From Saururus chinensis (Eukaryota; Streptophyta; Magnoliopsida; Piperales; Saururaceae), in assembly GCA_035235625.1 (NCBI GenBank), contig CP141143.1:27724592-27788591 (forward strand): a DNA stretch of 64,000 nt, in the 5' to 3' direction. Below, in pieces: positions 13,969 through 25,900 of this stretch; the first letter of the stretch is position 1; every line of letters starts with the position of its first letter. A program made the position numbers and the translations under genes. The notes under the pieces were generated by a model. It did no database searches. It had not been told where the DNA came from and saw only the letters and a list, made by a program, of their open reading frames with translations.

Positions 13969-15920
13969 TGTAACACCCCGCTTTTCTAATCTCGCTTAAC
14001 CTACAAGGTTAGAGGTAATTAGATAATCATTCGAGGAGTTTTAGAGAGTTTCAGAAGTTGAAACCTCCATACTTGAGTAGAACTTGAAGAAACGAGCGTA
14101 ACGATTCGAAGAACATGTGAAACAGAGGTCGGGACAGGAAGTGATGACCTCGGGAAACGTAGAAAATAGGCATGATCCACTTAGAAATAGTGTGATTTTC
14201 TGCTTAAAGTGGGTTAGTATCGAAGGGCTTGTCAATACGAGTCCAACGGTACCAAAAACACGCGAATCCCAATCCGGGATAGGGAGATACGCCCGTTTGA
14301 AGATTTGGAATTTTTATAAATAAAATATAACGGCGCGCGGCTGGAGCGCCGTAGCGCGGGGCGCACGCGCCGTGGAACCGCGGGCTCCACGGTTCGTTTC
14401 TGTGGGCGCCGCAGTTACGTGGACATGACCCGCGTCGCGCACAATTTTGGCTTCGGCGGGCGGCGCCACCGAAACCGCGGTGCTGCCAGAAATGGCGGCG
14501 CGGCTCAGTTTCGGCGCGCCGGGGGCCTATAAAACCCCATTCGGTTCTGTTTTTCGAGGAGATTTTCCCTCCCCCCGTTTCTGACCGTTCTGAGGCCGAT
14601 TAAGGCCGTTCAAGACCCGTTTCCTACTAAATCAAGCGTGCACTACGCAATGGAGGGGTCCTTTCTTCAAGTCGGAGTCCGTATAAGGAGGAAATGCCCC
14701 AAGATAAGGAAAGGTTCTGCCCGTTGTCCTCGAGCGCCGACAAACTTCTTTCTCCCCGTTCTTAAGCATCCTAACTCCGATTTAGTCCATCCAAGAGGCA
14801 TTCTTGACTAAATCGAGTATGTTCTATGCAATGGAGTGGTCCGTTATTTGATTTGGCAACCATATAAGGAGGAAATGTCCCGAGACAAGGAGAGGCTCCG
14901 CCCGTTATCCTCGAGCACCGAACAAGGAATATGGGCCCAAAGCAAGACGGGGTTCTGTTCTAAGTTGTCGGGCTACATCATGAGAAGTAATCCAGAGTAT
15001 GGGAGGTTCTGTCTGTTGCTCATGGGCGCAGAAAATGAGAAGAGTCCCCGGCAAGGAGAACATTTATATGTAGTCCTTCAGCACAAAACGATGAACGTAT
15101 GAAGGCTAGAGGAAGCTCCATCTATATCTTCAGATCTGAAGGGGAGGATGCTCATACGAGCAATTCCGAATACCGCTACCTTACGAGACATGAGGGCAGT
15201 AAGCTTTTCTGATCTCCCGTTTTAATTATAGAACGACGTGTGTGTTATGCTTTGATCCATATGCTTGATGTGTGCTTATATGCCATAATGTGTACTTATA
15301 TACCATGATGTGTGTTGTCTCGCTCTAGGGTAGAGCGAGACGTGTGTGTGTGTGTCCGGTCTCGGCTCAGTGATAAAGCGAGCCAGTTGATGTGCTCAAT
15401 CTCGATTCAGTAATGGAGCGAGATATGCGTATGTGATTTCGATCCCGCTCTGTGGTAGAGAGAGATGTACTATTCCGTTAATTTATTAACTTCCGCTTGA
15501 CTCCGATATATGACGAGTTTTTGTATACTTTCGATTAAATATTCGGAGATACATATTTTATACGTATGATTTTGTGATGCTTGTTGTATGTAGTAGCCGT
15601 TAGGCAGAACTACGTTCGGATCCAATTGTATTGGAATAATATCCAATACGTACGTAGGCAACCAACGGCAAGACAACGTTGGCCCGATCCAAATCATTAT
15701 AATAATATTTTTTATTCTATTTTACACGCGATGAACTATGAAGCTTCGTTGTGTGTAAATGGTCGTTACAACCTAAGTCTACGTACAAGGAAGCCTTAAT
15801 GCTCCATAGTACATAGACGAACGTTGTACCTCTTGCACACAAATGATGATTCCTGGCTTAAGGAAAAGAAAAATTTTCTATCAGTAATTTTGTGGGCCTG
15901 GCTCGGGTCGGGTTGTTACA
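13969..15920 (+). mobile_element. LTR of a Ty3-type retroelement, 1952 bp
   Basis: A fossil LTR starting TGTAACACCCC and ending GGGTTGTTACA, so the termini are inverted. It is colinear with the second copy at 42913-45001. A TATA box (TATAAAA, 14528-14534) follows a GC-rich block at about 14330-14520. The interior carries a direct repeat around 'taaatc...gcaatggag...gtccg' at about 14620 and 14810. A primer-binding site follows directly, so this is a 5' LTR of a truncated element rather than a solo LTR. It is old and broken. Confidence 0.85.
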
Positions 15921-15922
15921 AA

Positions 15923-15935
15923 TGGTATCGGAGCA
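15923..15935 (+). promoter_or_regulatory. Primer-binding site (initiator tRNA-Met type)
   Basis: TGGTATCGGAGCA lies 2 bp after the LTR end. It matches the plant consensus TGGTATCAGAGC complementary to initiator tRNA-Met, where minus-strand synthesis would have been primed. Confidence 0.85.
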
Positions 15936-17165
15936 TTGATCTGTCTGCGAGAATTTAATATTCTATTTATTAATAAGAATTTTTATTTTAATTTTGAGAT
16001 AATTAGAAATTGTTGTTTTGAATGTGTTCTGATTATTTTTGAAATGAATTGTGATTTTTTAATTTTCTCTTTCGGACGTGTTGTCAGGGATGCCTAAGAT
16101 GGATTTCATTTAAGCCCATGATACTAGCGATTTATTTCGTATGTTTGTTTTTAATTCATGCTTGAAAATATTTAGTTTGGTCATACAATGATTGAAAAAA
16201 AATTATATGGGAAAAATAATTGTATAATATTTTAAATTATAAAATTGTTTTCACATGTATTAGATTTCATCATTTCCTAATTTGTTGTCATTATTTTGTA
16301 AAAAAATTTTGTGAATTTAAAAAATTAAATATTAAAAAAATGTGTTAAAATTTCTCGAGTGTTACATTATCTGCAACAGACTATTTTTTTGTGTCAAATT
16401 TTTGTGCATGTTGCCTTTATGAAGGCTTCGTTTTCACTGCATGGTTTGTGCTCTAATACAAAGACCTACTTAGAGGGAAACCAACTCCATACAAGAAGCC
16501 ATTAGAAGATTTTCTAGAACATGAATTAGATTGATGACCTAATTAGGGCATCTTATTATCTTCCAAAAAACAATATAAATCTTGAATATGAAAACACAAC
16601 TCCTTCATGGATAAAATATTAGGCTCCCTATCCTTACACCCATGGTATTTGTAGGTCCCCCAAGATTTGTATTATTTTTTACTAAGTTTGTGAAAGTCAA
16701 TCTTTTTTCTTTATCTAGGGCCCCCATGCTTTGGAAGTGTGTAACCCATCATTATTCCTTATTTGGAATACCAACACCCAATACGTAATAATTATTTTTT
16801 GCATTTTTAACCAAACTAGACTCCTAGTTTAGTGATATACTCATTTTGTAACCTAGTTTCTACTACTTAACCGAATAGCTAGACTCCTCCAAATGCCAAT
16901 TTCTAAATGATGTGAAAGGACGAAGCTACCCTATGTACTTATAAACCTTCATCCAACTCCACTGAATAATATTGATGCGAGTGTATATCCATCTACTGCT
17001 AGAGGAAAAGTCTCTTGCCCAATTTCCTCTTATATGTTGCCTCTACCTCCCTAATGGCATCATCATCCTAGGCGGCATCAATCCTCCTCCCTAACAGCAT
17101 TGCTACATCCCATATTTTTAAATTTATTTTTATAAATTTCACCCAAAAAAATGTCAATAAGTAAA
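15936..17165. other. Remnant retroelement leader, then plain intergenic DNA
   Basis: About 15936-16380 is AT-rich leader following the primer-binding site. No gag or pol domain follows and no 3' LTR was seen, so the element is truncated. About 16400-17165 shows no recognisable gene or repeat. Confidence 0.5.
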
Positions 17166-17606
17166 AGAACGTAGCTATTCAAACCCCTTTTTTTCTCCCT
17201 GTGTCCCCCAAACAAAAAAAATGTAATGTTTTTTTTTTACTTTCTTTCCCTCATCCCTTCTTCTCCTTCAACTTCAGCGCCGGCATGGCGCCGGCCGACT
17301 AGGGCGGCCAACGGCTACTGTCAGCGCACAGTAGCCGCTAGCGGCTGCCCAGCATCGCAGCACCTGCTGGGGCTGGCGGCCAGCAGTGACTGCTGCACCG
17401 CTAGGCGCGGCTGCCAGCAGCCACCAGCCCCAGCGGCAACTGTGATGCTGGGCGGTCGCTGTGCGCGGACAGCAGCCGCTGGCTACCCTAGTCGGCCGAT
17501 GCCAAAGTCGAAGGAGAAGATGGGGATGGGGGAAATAAAGAAAAAATACGTTTTTTTTTGTTTGGGGAACATAGGGAGAAAAACGGGGTCTGAATAGCCA
17601 CGTTCT
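17166..17606. mobile_element. 441-bp GC-rich foldback MITE
   Basis: The ends are inverted: AGAACGTAGCTATTCA at left and the complement of AGAACGTGGCTATTCA at right. Pairing continues through CTCCCTGTGTCCCCCAAAC and on into the GC-rich centre, where GGCCGACTAGGG, GCGCACAG and GCTGGGGCTGG each have inverted partners. Nearly the whole element can fold as one hairpin. The 123-codon ORF inside is a by-product of the palindrome. No target duplication is certain (short A-runs flank both sides), so the superfamily is open. Confidence 0.75.
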
Positions 17607-18682
17607 AAATAAAAACTCACTTTAAAAATATAATGGGTGCGAGCTACATATTTTTCAAAACAAACCTACATATCAAATCAGAGTACTTATTAACTATCAT
17701 CAAACCATTGTATAAGTGAAACAAATCTTACTCAAGTACATGTGTCATACAAACTAATGAAAATAAATTGGCACTCATGTGCCAACAACCATCCATAATA
17801 ACCTAAGTCAACTTAGGAATAATAGAAATCATAAATACTATGTGGTTTGAGAAAGTCATCTTTGCCACACACACTAATTCCTCTAAGTAGCTTATTCCTC
17901 CTGAATACCTGCATCACAAGGATAATGAGTATATTGCATACATAGTAGGTTAGCTAAACAATAATCAAAGTAATTTAACAAGGGATTAAATAATCAATAT
18001 CTTGTATTTTATGTTCAAACTCAAACATAACAAATAAAGAAAAAGGGTCACTAATATGTGGCAACATCAAGGAGATCCCTATGACTCCTTGAATTGTATA
18101 TCACTCCATAAAGCAACATCAGACTCTTACTAAAGACTATCACCCACTCCATTTATATTGTTAAGTTGAGGGCCACAAGGGCTCATAGAAGTAAGTGGTT
18201 AAGATTCTCATCATTCTATGATTATTCCTCCTTTTGTCGTGTTTTGCTTGAGTCATGCATCTTTTAATGCTACCCAATTGAACCATCTCCCGGGTTCGGG
18301 GAGAGAATGTACATATAAAAACTCTCATGCCAAGGGAAGCTGGAAGTCATGGTTCTATTCATTGCCATGAACCCTCTCGATGTGACTAAAGGACTCGCTT
18401 TTGGAGTCTAACCCAATACTAGGCCCATCCATCCTTAAGTGCTATAAACAATGTCCTGGGGTATTTTACTCTCTAAAGGGTTTAAACATAGAGTTTACTT
18501 ACTCCTCAATCATACATATACTCCCGTCATGCATTTCAATATATACTTACATTTAATATGTAAGTAAATTATACTAATATAAATCTCATTATAAGTAGTT
18601 AAAATACTAGTAATAACTTTACTTGAAAATTATGAACTTATACACCATCAGTCAACCCATCGATACGCCCATGTAGGTGTCA
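17607..18682. other. Intergenic DNA, nothing recognised
   Basis: AT-rich sequence without coding signal. The text around 18020-18520 looks like decayed LTR or leader sequence on the minus strand, but I found no ends or domains. Confidence 0.35.
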
Positions 18683-18778
18683 ATGGTCATCAGTGTTGAT
18701 CTCCTCCCAATAGTGAGTAGGCTAAGAAGAATGGTCATCAGTGTTGATCTCCTCCCAATAGTGAGTAGGCTAAGAAGA
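18683..18778. repeat. Perfect 48-bp tandem duplication
   Basis: The unit starting ATGGTCATCAGTGTTGATC occurs at 18683-18730 and again at 18731-18778 without a mismatch by eye. This points to a recent slippage or repair event. Confidence 0.9.
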
Positions 18779-18857
18779 ATTTGATTTATTGGCATTATCA
18801 CTGCATCGGTCTCACTATCAATGCCTAGTTTAAAAGACATGCCCATGTGTATTGATT

Positions 18858-19262
18858 TAGGGGTGGGCAATGTGCGGGGCCCCCCATGGGCGGCCTGCAA
18901 GCCCGCACCAGAGGGCCAGGCTTCGGCCTTGCTCCTTGGATCAGCGGGCTTGGCCCCTAACAACGGCGGACAGAGCCAAGATGCCGATTTTGGGTCATGC
19001 CCCATGGTGAGGGAGGGCTTGCCCATGGGCCAGGTTAAGGAGCCTAGCCGTGGCTAGGAGCTTGTCTAGTAGTGGTCATGAGTGCCTCGTAGCTAATTCC
19101 TTCGACCATCGGGCGGAGAACTACTACCAGAGGCGCCCATAACTCCTCCACCTCCTCTGAGACCTCCACAACTACTACCTCTACCTCACCGACTGCTACT
19201 GTCAAGTCGTCCTCAAGCAAAAGCAGCAGTACTAATACCAATTCTAGCTCCTCCCACCCCTA
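18858..19262. mobile_element. hAT-type MITE, 405 bp, 8-bp target duplication
   Basis: The termini TAGGGGTGGG and CCCACCCCTA are exact complements, and the left end extends to the plant hAT signature TAGGGGTGGGCAA. Flanks are TATTGATT (18850-18857) and TATTGATG (19263-19270), an 8-bp duplication with one mismatch, as expected for hAT elements. The interior is GC-rich (GGGGCCCCCC, GGGCTTGGCCC) and non-coding, so it is non-autonomous. Confidence 0.85.
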
Positions 19263-19270
19263 TATTGATG

Positions 19271-20016
19271 TCAATATTATTCATCTTCTCCTAACCATCG
19301 ACACCCTCATTAACTTGTTGATGAATGTGTTAATGACCTGCTCGGTCGAATAAAGTCTGAACATAATCAAGCTGGCATGGCTGCCAGCTGAAGGAAGGCC
19401 TTAGCTCACTACACTTTAGCAGAAGCAAGGCCTCAAAGATTCAGCAAAAGCATGGCAAACAAGCTCGCATCACCAGCGCGAAACGAGAGCAGCAATTAAA
19501 ATCATTGTTACCACACGACTTCCCATTCTCTCGCTTCAAGCACAAAGGCTAACACGGCTTGCTTTAGCACTAGCACCTAGCTTGTCTTAGTCAGCGCACT
19601 ACACTGACACTCTCGCTTTGTGCACAAGCGCACTAGTTGAAGTCATGCCCTAGAGCGCTTGTGCACAAATAGGCATAGCGCGAATACTAAAGCAAGGCCT
19701 TGGCGCAAATCAAACATGGATAAAAAGAAGATTACTACCAGGGTGAAAAGACAAGATAGAGCATACGAACAAAAGTCAATGTTCTTGAGTTCAATTCTTT
19801 CTCCTTTACAATAACATTTAACCGTAATATTTGTATCCATAAAAACTTTAATTTGAACTACATTATTATTCATACAACCATATAAATCATGCTTACCATC
19901 GATAACCTATAACCATATAAATCATGCTTACCATCGATAATTTATAATTATGATTATATCACCACCCATTAATATTTTTTTACATAGGATCGTGATTTAG
20001 TCAATAAAATAACTTA
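19271..20016. other. Intergenic DNA with a strong hairpin and a 35-bp tandem repeat
   Basis: 19617-19669 contains 15-bp perfect inverted arms TTTGTGCACAAGCGC / GCGCTTGTGCACAAA around a 23-nt loop. Looser inverted pairing of GGCTTGCTTTAG (about 19555) with CTAAAGCAAGGCC (about 19690) surrounds it, suggesting an old MITE. About 19876-19945 has two copies of a roughly 35-bp unit (AACCATATAAATCATGCTTA...). No gene seen. Confidence 0.6.
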
Positions 20017-20018
20017 TA

Positions 20019-20218
20019 CTCCCTCCATCCTAAATTAATAGCTCTATTTAAAAAAATAAATTATTCTATATAAATAGCTCAATTGTGTTAAATTTAAGTG
20101 GTTGGGTACTTCAAAAATGGTATCACAGGCTTATTTTTCATTATCTTAGATGTGAGTTTCACCATTCAATAAAAACTACCATTTTTCAAATGTAACTATT
20201 AATATAGAATGGAAAGAG
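20019..20218. mobile_element. Stowaway MITE with TA target duplication
   Basis: Starts CTCCCTCCATCCTAAATTAA and ends with the diverged complement (TATTAATATAGAATGGAAAG then AG). TA flanks both sides (20017-20018 and 20219-20220). It is 200 bp and non-coding, of the same family as those at 2135 and 26423. Confidence 0.85.
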
Positions 20219-20289
20219 TACTATCTAAGACAAGTTTCATATCAAATCTCCAAAAACCATAGGGGTCGAGAATGGTGGCCTAAATATTA

Positions 20290-20835
20290 TAGGGCTTATA
20301 GTAGGTATAGAGGAATGCTGACTTGTATGGAGCATGCCCTTGCAGATACCTTGAATTAACTACAATAGGACCAACACATCTTCTGGGATTCTTTTCGTAG
20401 CACTCAAGCTGTTAATGCCATCCTAGCTCAAGGGTATTACAGTGAATTGGCAACCAACTGCCATCCAATTAGCATCCGCCAGATGACAATAATATAGGAG
20501 CAGAATATGCAGAAGAAGAGAGAACGGTTTGTTTCCTAATTCAGATTGTATAAATTAAAGTATGGCTCTATTTTGGTAGGAATCGGATGTCAATATAAGA
20601 AGGTGAAAAGTAATACACCCTCTGTACTAAATTAATGGATTTATTTCGTTTTTTAAAATGAATTAATTTTAATTTATTAAAAAAAAATCAAATGGAGCTA
20701 TTTTCCGTAAGTGTTATCCTTGAATAAGAAGCAAAGATCATTTAAGTTTTCCGTGACCCTCAATTTTTTTAATAAGTCGTTAAGTGCTGGACTGAAGAAA
20801 ATAAAAGTGATTTTGTTTTTGTATTAGTAGCCAAG
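20290..20835 (+). pseudogene. GDSL esterase/lipase last-exon relic
   Basis: This is a decayed copy of the last exon and 3' flank of the GDSL gene at 22965-26041. [28 protein letters not shown] and the terminal ATATAG stop region align with exon 5. The His-bearing motif FHPTQ has changed to FRSTQ, and an in-frame stop precedes the block V motif. Similarity continues into 3' flank (TCAATATAAGAAGGTGAAAAG, and AATAAAAGTGATTTTGTTTT near 20800), so it is a genomic duplication and not a retrocopy. A short Stowaway-like sequence interrupts it at about 20617-20705. No other exons were found upstream. Confidence 0.85.
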
Positions 20836-21715
20836 AGCTCTCTCTCCCTCCTCTAACTAGATAAATATATAATTTTGGAGAAATGAAGAAAACATGCAAT
20901 GACTTTGACACGCGCTCTCATTTGTAACAAGGAATGCTACTGAAAAGAAATATTAACTAATTCAAGAAGTCAAGGAACTTAAAGCTGCCCCTCTAACTGC
21001 TCCGTCTAATTGCAGAATCTGACTCTCAAGTGTGATTAGTCTCCATAGTTAAGGGTCTTCATGCTACTACTCCCTGGGCGCTTCATAAAATTATTGGAGA
21101 TCAATTGCTCTGATAGTCGTACCAAGAGATCAAGTTCAACAGCTTTAGAAAGTTAGAATTTAATGGATTACTGAAGCCTATTCTTGAAAGAAGATTGTTG
21201 ACAGTCTGCATTTTTTATTTTTTATTTTTAATTGTTCCCTCCCTTGAATGCATCTCCAAATATCATTCACAAAATTAATTGCCGTACCAAAATTGAACCC
21301 AACATTTATAATCTTCTATCCTACAGGAATTCCCCTCTTGGTATCAAGGCACCTGCTCCCAGCTGACTTCATTTAAGACAAGTTAATCATCAGCTGAATC
21401 TTCTGATGCAGCCGATCCCAAACCTCAACTTCGATCCGGCTTCAACTTCGAGGCCAAGCCAAGCTACACGTAAATGGTAACCACCTCGATGGCACTTGAT
21501 AAGTTCTAGTTAATTTATTCCATTATCTCTTGTATCAAAAAGTACCCATTGCCTTGAGAGATTTTATTCGGCCTCGTTGATTTTGTTCTACATTTTGATC
21601 CACCCACTTGACGTATACATTGATTGATTTTAACTATAGGTTGATGATCAAACTTGCACAGAATACACAATATAGACTTATTGTAAGTGAAATGATATTC
21701 ACATAAAAAACACAT
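20836..21715. other. Intergenic DNA, nothing recognised
   Basis: AT-rich and without coding or RNA signals that I can support. Confidence 0.4.
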
Positions 21716-21717
21716 AA

Positions 21718-21815
21718 TAGAAACTCACATTAGTTTTGATTAGATTGGATTGGATAAGTGAGCCTAAGTAAAAACCCACTTATTAAGTCTAACCAAAACT
21801 CATATGTGAGTTTTT
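21718..21815. repeat. Imperfect hairpin
   Basis: GAAACTCACATTAGTTTTGA pairs with the complement of CAAAACTCATATGTGAGTTT about 90 bp downstream. It is probably a small or truncated MITE. Confidence 0.5.
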
Positions 21816-21853
21816 ATAGGTATTTTTATTGTGCGAATATCACTATCCTATTG

Positions 21854-22062
21854 TAATAGGAAAAAGTTTATATGAGCCCAGGTTCATATAAGCCTATGTG
21901 AGCCTGAGCTATGTAGGTCGTTGGATTACATCCGACGGCTCATAATACTAATGGGCATTTAAACTCATGAGTATTATAAACTGCCCAATGTAAATTCAAC
22001 GGTCCATAGAGCCCGGACTCACAGGTGTATATGAGCTCAGGCTCGTATAAATAGGACTCATT
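21854..22062. mobile_element. MITE-like inverted-repeat element
   Basis: The left arm (ATATGAGCCCAGGTTCATAT, then GTGAGCCTGAGC and CGTTGGA) pairs with the right arm (TCAACGG, GCCCGGACTCAC, ATATGAGCTCAGGCTCGTAT). About 200 bp, non-coding. It lies just upstream of the GDSL gene and has a relative at 22280-22530. Confidence 0.65.
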
Positions 22063-22279
22063 GTAATAATGTATAATATGGTTATTAAGTTTTTTATACT
22101 AATAGGCCGAATGAAAAAGTATTTGGGACGTTTCATTTCTGGCACTGTTCAATATGAACTTGGACTGAACCCGAAATTGATAATGTTTAAATCTCTACCT
22201 TCCCCTCATTCTAGTATCAAGTGCAAGCTCCCAGACAAGCACTATAATCATTATTTGAACAAACTTTTTTAATTTTCAG

Positions 22280-22530
22280 ATCTATTATGTAGAGAAAAAG
22301 TTAATTTGAATCCTGGCTAATGTATACCAGCGTGAGCCGGGTATAGCAAGCCAACGGATCAAGATCTAATGATGCATATTTATAGAGGGGGCGGGCATAT
22401 GATTTAAACCTGCCTTATCCGTAATCTAGATTGTCAAATTTCGATAGGTCGGCCCACAATGCTCAGGCTCATCCTGACACACTTAGTCCAGGCTTACAAT
22501 AACGGGACTTATTTTATAATGACCCAATAT
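22280..22530. mobile_element. Second MITE-like element related to the one at 21854
   Basis: It has the same layout as its neighbour: GAATCCTGGCTAATGTATAC and CCAACGGATC on the left face GCTCAGGCTCATCCTGACAC and CCAGGCTTACAATAACGGGA on the right. The copy is more diverged and its ends are uncertain. Confidence 0.5.
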
Positions 22531-22641
22531 TATTTAATTTCTTTTTTTTTATGATATCTGAATAGTACTTCAATTGATACCACCATTCAATTTCATTTAT
22601 CACGTTGAAAAGAAATATGGGTGGTACAAGAAACGCTGTCC

Positions 22642-22931
22642 ACTGCAGTAGGGTGCGGTAAAAGGGTAAAAAGATAGCAACATGCAACCACCCAATTCAC
22701 CCTCCACAAGGGTACTCCGTTAATGATCTCACCTACAAAAAGAGCTCCTTCCCTCTCCACTCAGCCAACCTCAAGGTCCAGCAGTCTAGCTGCAGTAGGG
22801 GTGCGGTAAAATGGTAAAAAGATTGCAACATACAACCACCCAAGTCACCCTGCACAAGAGTAGTTCGCTAATGATCTCACCTACAAAAAGTTCTCCTTCC
22901 GTCTCCACTCAGCCAACCTTAAGGTTCAGCT
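22642..22931 (+). repeat. Tandemly duplicated promoter/5'UTR block of the GDSL gene
   Basis: A unit of about 148 bp occurs twice, at 22642-22789 and 22790-22931, from CTGCAGTAGG(G)GTGCGGTAAA through TCCACTCAGCCAACC to GTCCAGC/GTTCAGC. The second copy ends about 30 bp before the start codon. Both copies carry AATGATCTCACCTACAAAAAG. The duplication may double promoter or transcript-start elements. Confidence 0.85.
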
Positions 22932-22964
22932 AGAAGAAAAAGAGGAAGGATCACTTGCACCACC

Positions 22965-25900
22965 ATGTTGATACAGTGTGTTCAGCTTGTTGGAGTGATG
23001 ATCCTTGGTATTCTATGCAATGCTGTTGTGGGAGATGCTCCACTTGCGCCAGCAATGTTCATCTTTGGCGACTCGCTGATCGACGACGGGAACAACAATT
23101 TCCTGCCGTCGATAGCACGGGCCAACTACAGGCCATATGGGATAGACATCGGCTTCCCCACTGGGCGTTTCTGTAATGGTCTCACTGTCGTTGATTATGG
23201 TGGTAATGTCCTCACTTCTTGCCATATATACGGGATAGACAACTTGACTGTTGCAGTTGTACGGCAATGTTTTAGCTGCATGAACTACCGAAACATCATT
23301 GAGATGACTTAAGTAAATAACGTGAAAACTGAATTTTATTGATTTACTTTTCTCTCTTCCTCACTGTGTGTATAAGTGTAGTAATATTGAGTCGTAACAT
23401 CAGTTGCAGGGAAATTTAAGGTTACTGAACTATCTCTCTCTCACACAAACAAGTGCACACTTCAGACGGCTTCTACTTAAAAGGCTTTACATTGTGAAAC
23501 TAGCATGATATCTCTATCATAGTGAATGCTTTTCATTTCTGTAGATTTTTTTTTGTCAAGTGTTATGGCAGTGCTAACTTTCTCGTTTCTTTCCTGTTTC
23601 ATTGTTTTCTCTGGTCAGCCAAACAGTTGGGTCTGCCCTTTACGCCACCATATCTTAGTCCAATGTCCAAAGGAGCAAACATACTGCGAGGCCTCAACTA
23701 TGCTTCCGCCGCCGCCGGCATCCTCGACGAAACCGGCCAACACTATGTAAATCACAATTTTTCTTATCTCTTGTTTGTAATATTCATTGACGTTTAACAA
23801 CCATTTGACAGGGAGCTAGGGTGTCATTCAATGGGCAAATGGCACTGTTTGAGAAGACTCTAAGGCTTCAACTGCCATTTCTGTTCCAAAGCCAGGAGGC
23901 TCTTTCTCAGTACGTGGCCAAGTCCATATTTGTGATCAACTTGGGGAGCAATGACTACATCAACAACTATCTGCTCCCCAAGCTCTACCCCAGCAGCCGC
24001 TTGTACGACGGAGAAGCATTTGCAGATCTTCTCATAAACATCTACTCCAGGCAACTAACGGTAATGCTACATGAAGTGATATTAATGGCTAACACTACTT
24101 AATTAGCAGTAAACTTTGGCAATTAGAATTTTATCAGAAACACTGTGATGGAGTGTATTAAATGAAATTGCTTAATGGGTCATTCAGTTTGGAAGGTGGA
24201 TTGAGCTTTACGCACATTAGTTGAAGCCAACTACCTAGTCAGTATTTGTTTGAAGTTGATGGCTCATACATGGATAAAAGACAGCCTAGATAGATCTGAA
24301 TTTATTATGGGAAGGGAGTCAATGCATCTGACCTCCGTTATTTGTGGACAGTAGGATTCTATTCAATCTGATTGACAGGTAAGGCATTGCCCCAAGTTCG
24401 GATTGGCCCCAATACTAGTCCAATAGGTCAAATTTGTGTAAACAATTTGAAACATACATATGTGGGGCATCAGATGGGTGCCTCGTAATTCTCTACTATT
24501 ACTAGACCGAGTTAATATGGAAGTTGATATTTTTACTTTACCCTTCTTACATTAAAATTTTATTCTAATTTTAAATTGGAGAGAGAAATGTGGGTCTTAC
24601 CAAATAATAAAGGGATCCACTTTTCTCAGTCAAAGGCAAAGATTTTCCAATTAATATAGGCAGAGATTCAACATCATAAATGTACAAACACTTAAAATAT
24701 GATCCATTTGTCTCATATTAATTATTTGAATTTAAAAAGACCCTGACCTATATTAATTGTCCGAGCTATCATCTTTCTTATAATAATTAGTAGATCGAGT
24801 AAAAAGGTTAAAAAATTAGCTTACTTAAATATGACAACTTTCGATGTACATCTTTTTTCTATTGCCTTTTTTTTCTAAAAAACAATTGAAGCAAAGAACC
24901 TAATACTTCAACAATAACTTTGTTACATCTAGCACAAAAAAGTTGGATACACATGTTACTAAAAAAAAAGGTTGATTAGACATTAGAATTTAAAAAAGTT
25001 CCAATTGGACACTTTATTTAGATATCAGCTCTTTTTGCTCCAAGGGATCGACATAAACTACACTGAAAACTGACCAGGATGTCTGAATGCTACAGTAAAA
25101 TCCAATTGCCTTGGGTGAATCATTATATGACATCAGTATTTCCATTTACGGGAATTATGTTTTTCTGATGATCAACAGTTCTTGTGATGTGCAGAGGCTG
25201 CATGGACTAGGGGCTAGAAAGATGGTGCTTGTGGGCGTTGGGCCACTTGGGTGCATACCGAGTCAGCTGGCCATGGTGGCCACTAATAGTACTTGTATTG
25301 AGCGAGTCAATAATTTGGTTTCAGCTTTCAATAGTCGCTTGGTCCAGCTTACCAACACCCTAGCTCAAACCCTTCCTGGAGCATTCTTCGTCTACGAGAA
25401 CGTCTTTAGCATCTTCTATGATATGGTGATCAACCCAACAAAATATGGTTAGTATATATAATCTCTTTATTCTTTGTTCCTAAAAGGTATTTGCCAATTA
25501 GACATAGAGAACATCTAGCGTGATTGGTTTTCATGACCAGAGCCCACATAAGATTCCCAACAATGGTAAATAAGGGGGCACTGATTTATAGAAACCAGTG
25601 CCCCCTTATATACCATGTCGAGATTCCTATGTTGGGCTAATCGTGAAACTGGTCAGGATCAGAAAACATTTTTCTTGCACATAAGGTCCAAAAAAATTAC
25701 CGAACAGTTGGGTCCTGCTCATGAATATGGTAAAGAACTATCATCTTGAACAAAAAGCTCATGAAGTATGAAATGATGTGTTCTAACCTATATAGCTGCT
25801 TCATGGATAACATTTTGTAGGATTTACAGTAGCAAATCAAGCTTGCTGTGGGAGTGGTAGGTATGGAGGATCAATGACCTGCCTGCCCTTGCAGAGACCT

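Noticed and set aside
17226-17597. 123-codon ORF with Ala/Arg-rich sequence
   Set aside because: Lies inside a GC-rich palindromic MITE; its composition follows from the hairpin.
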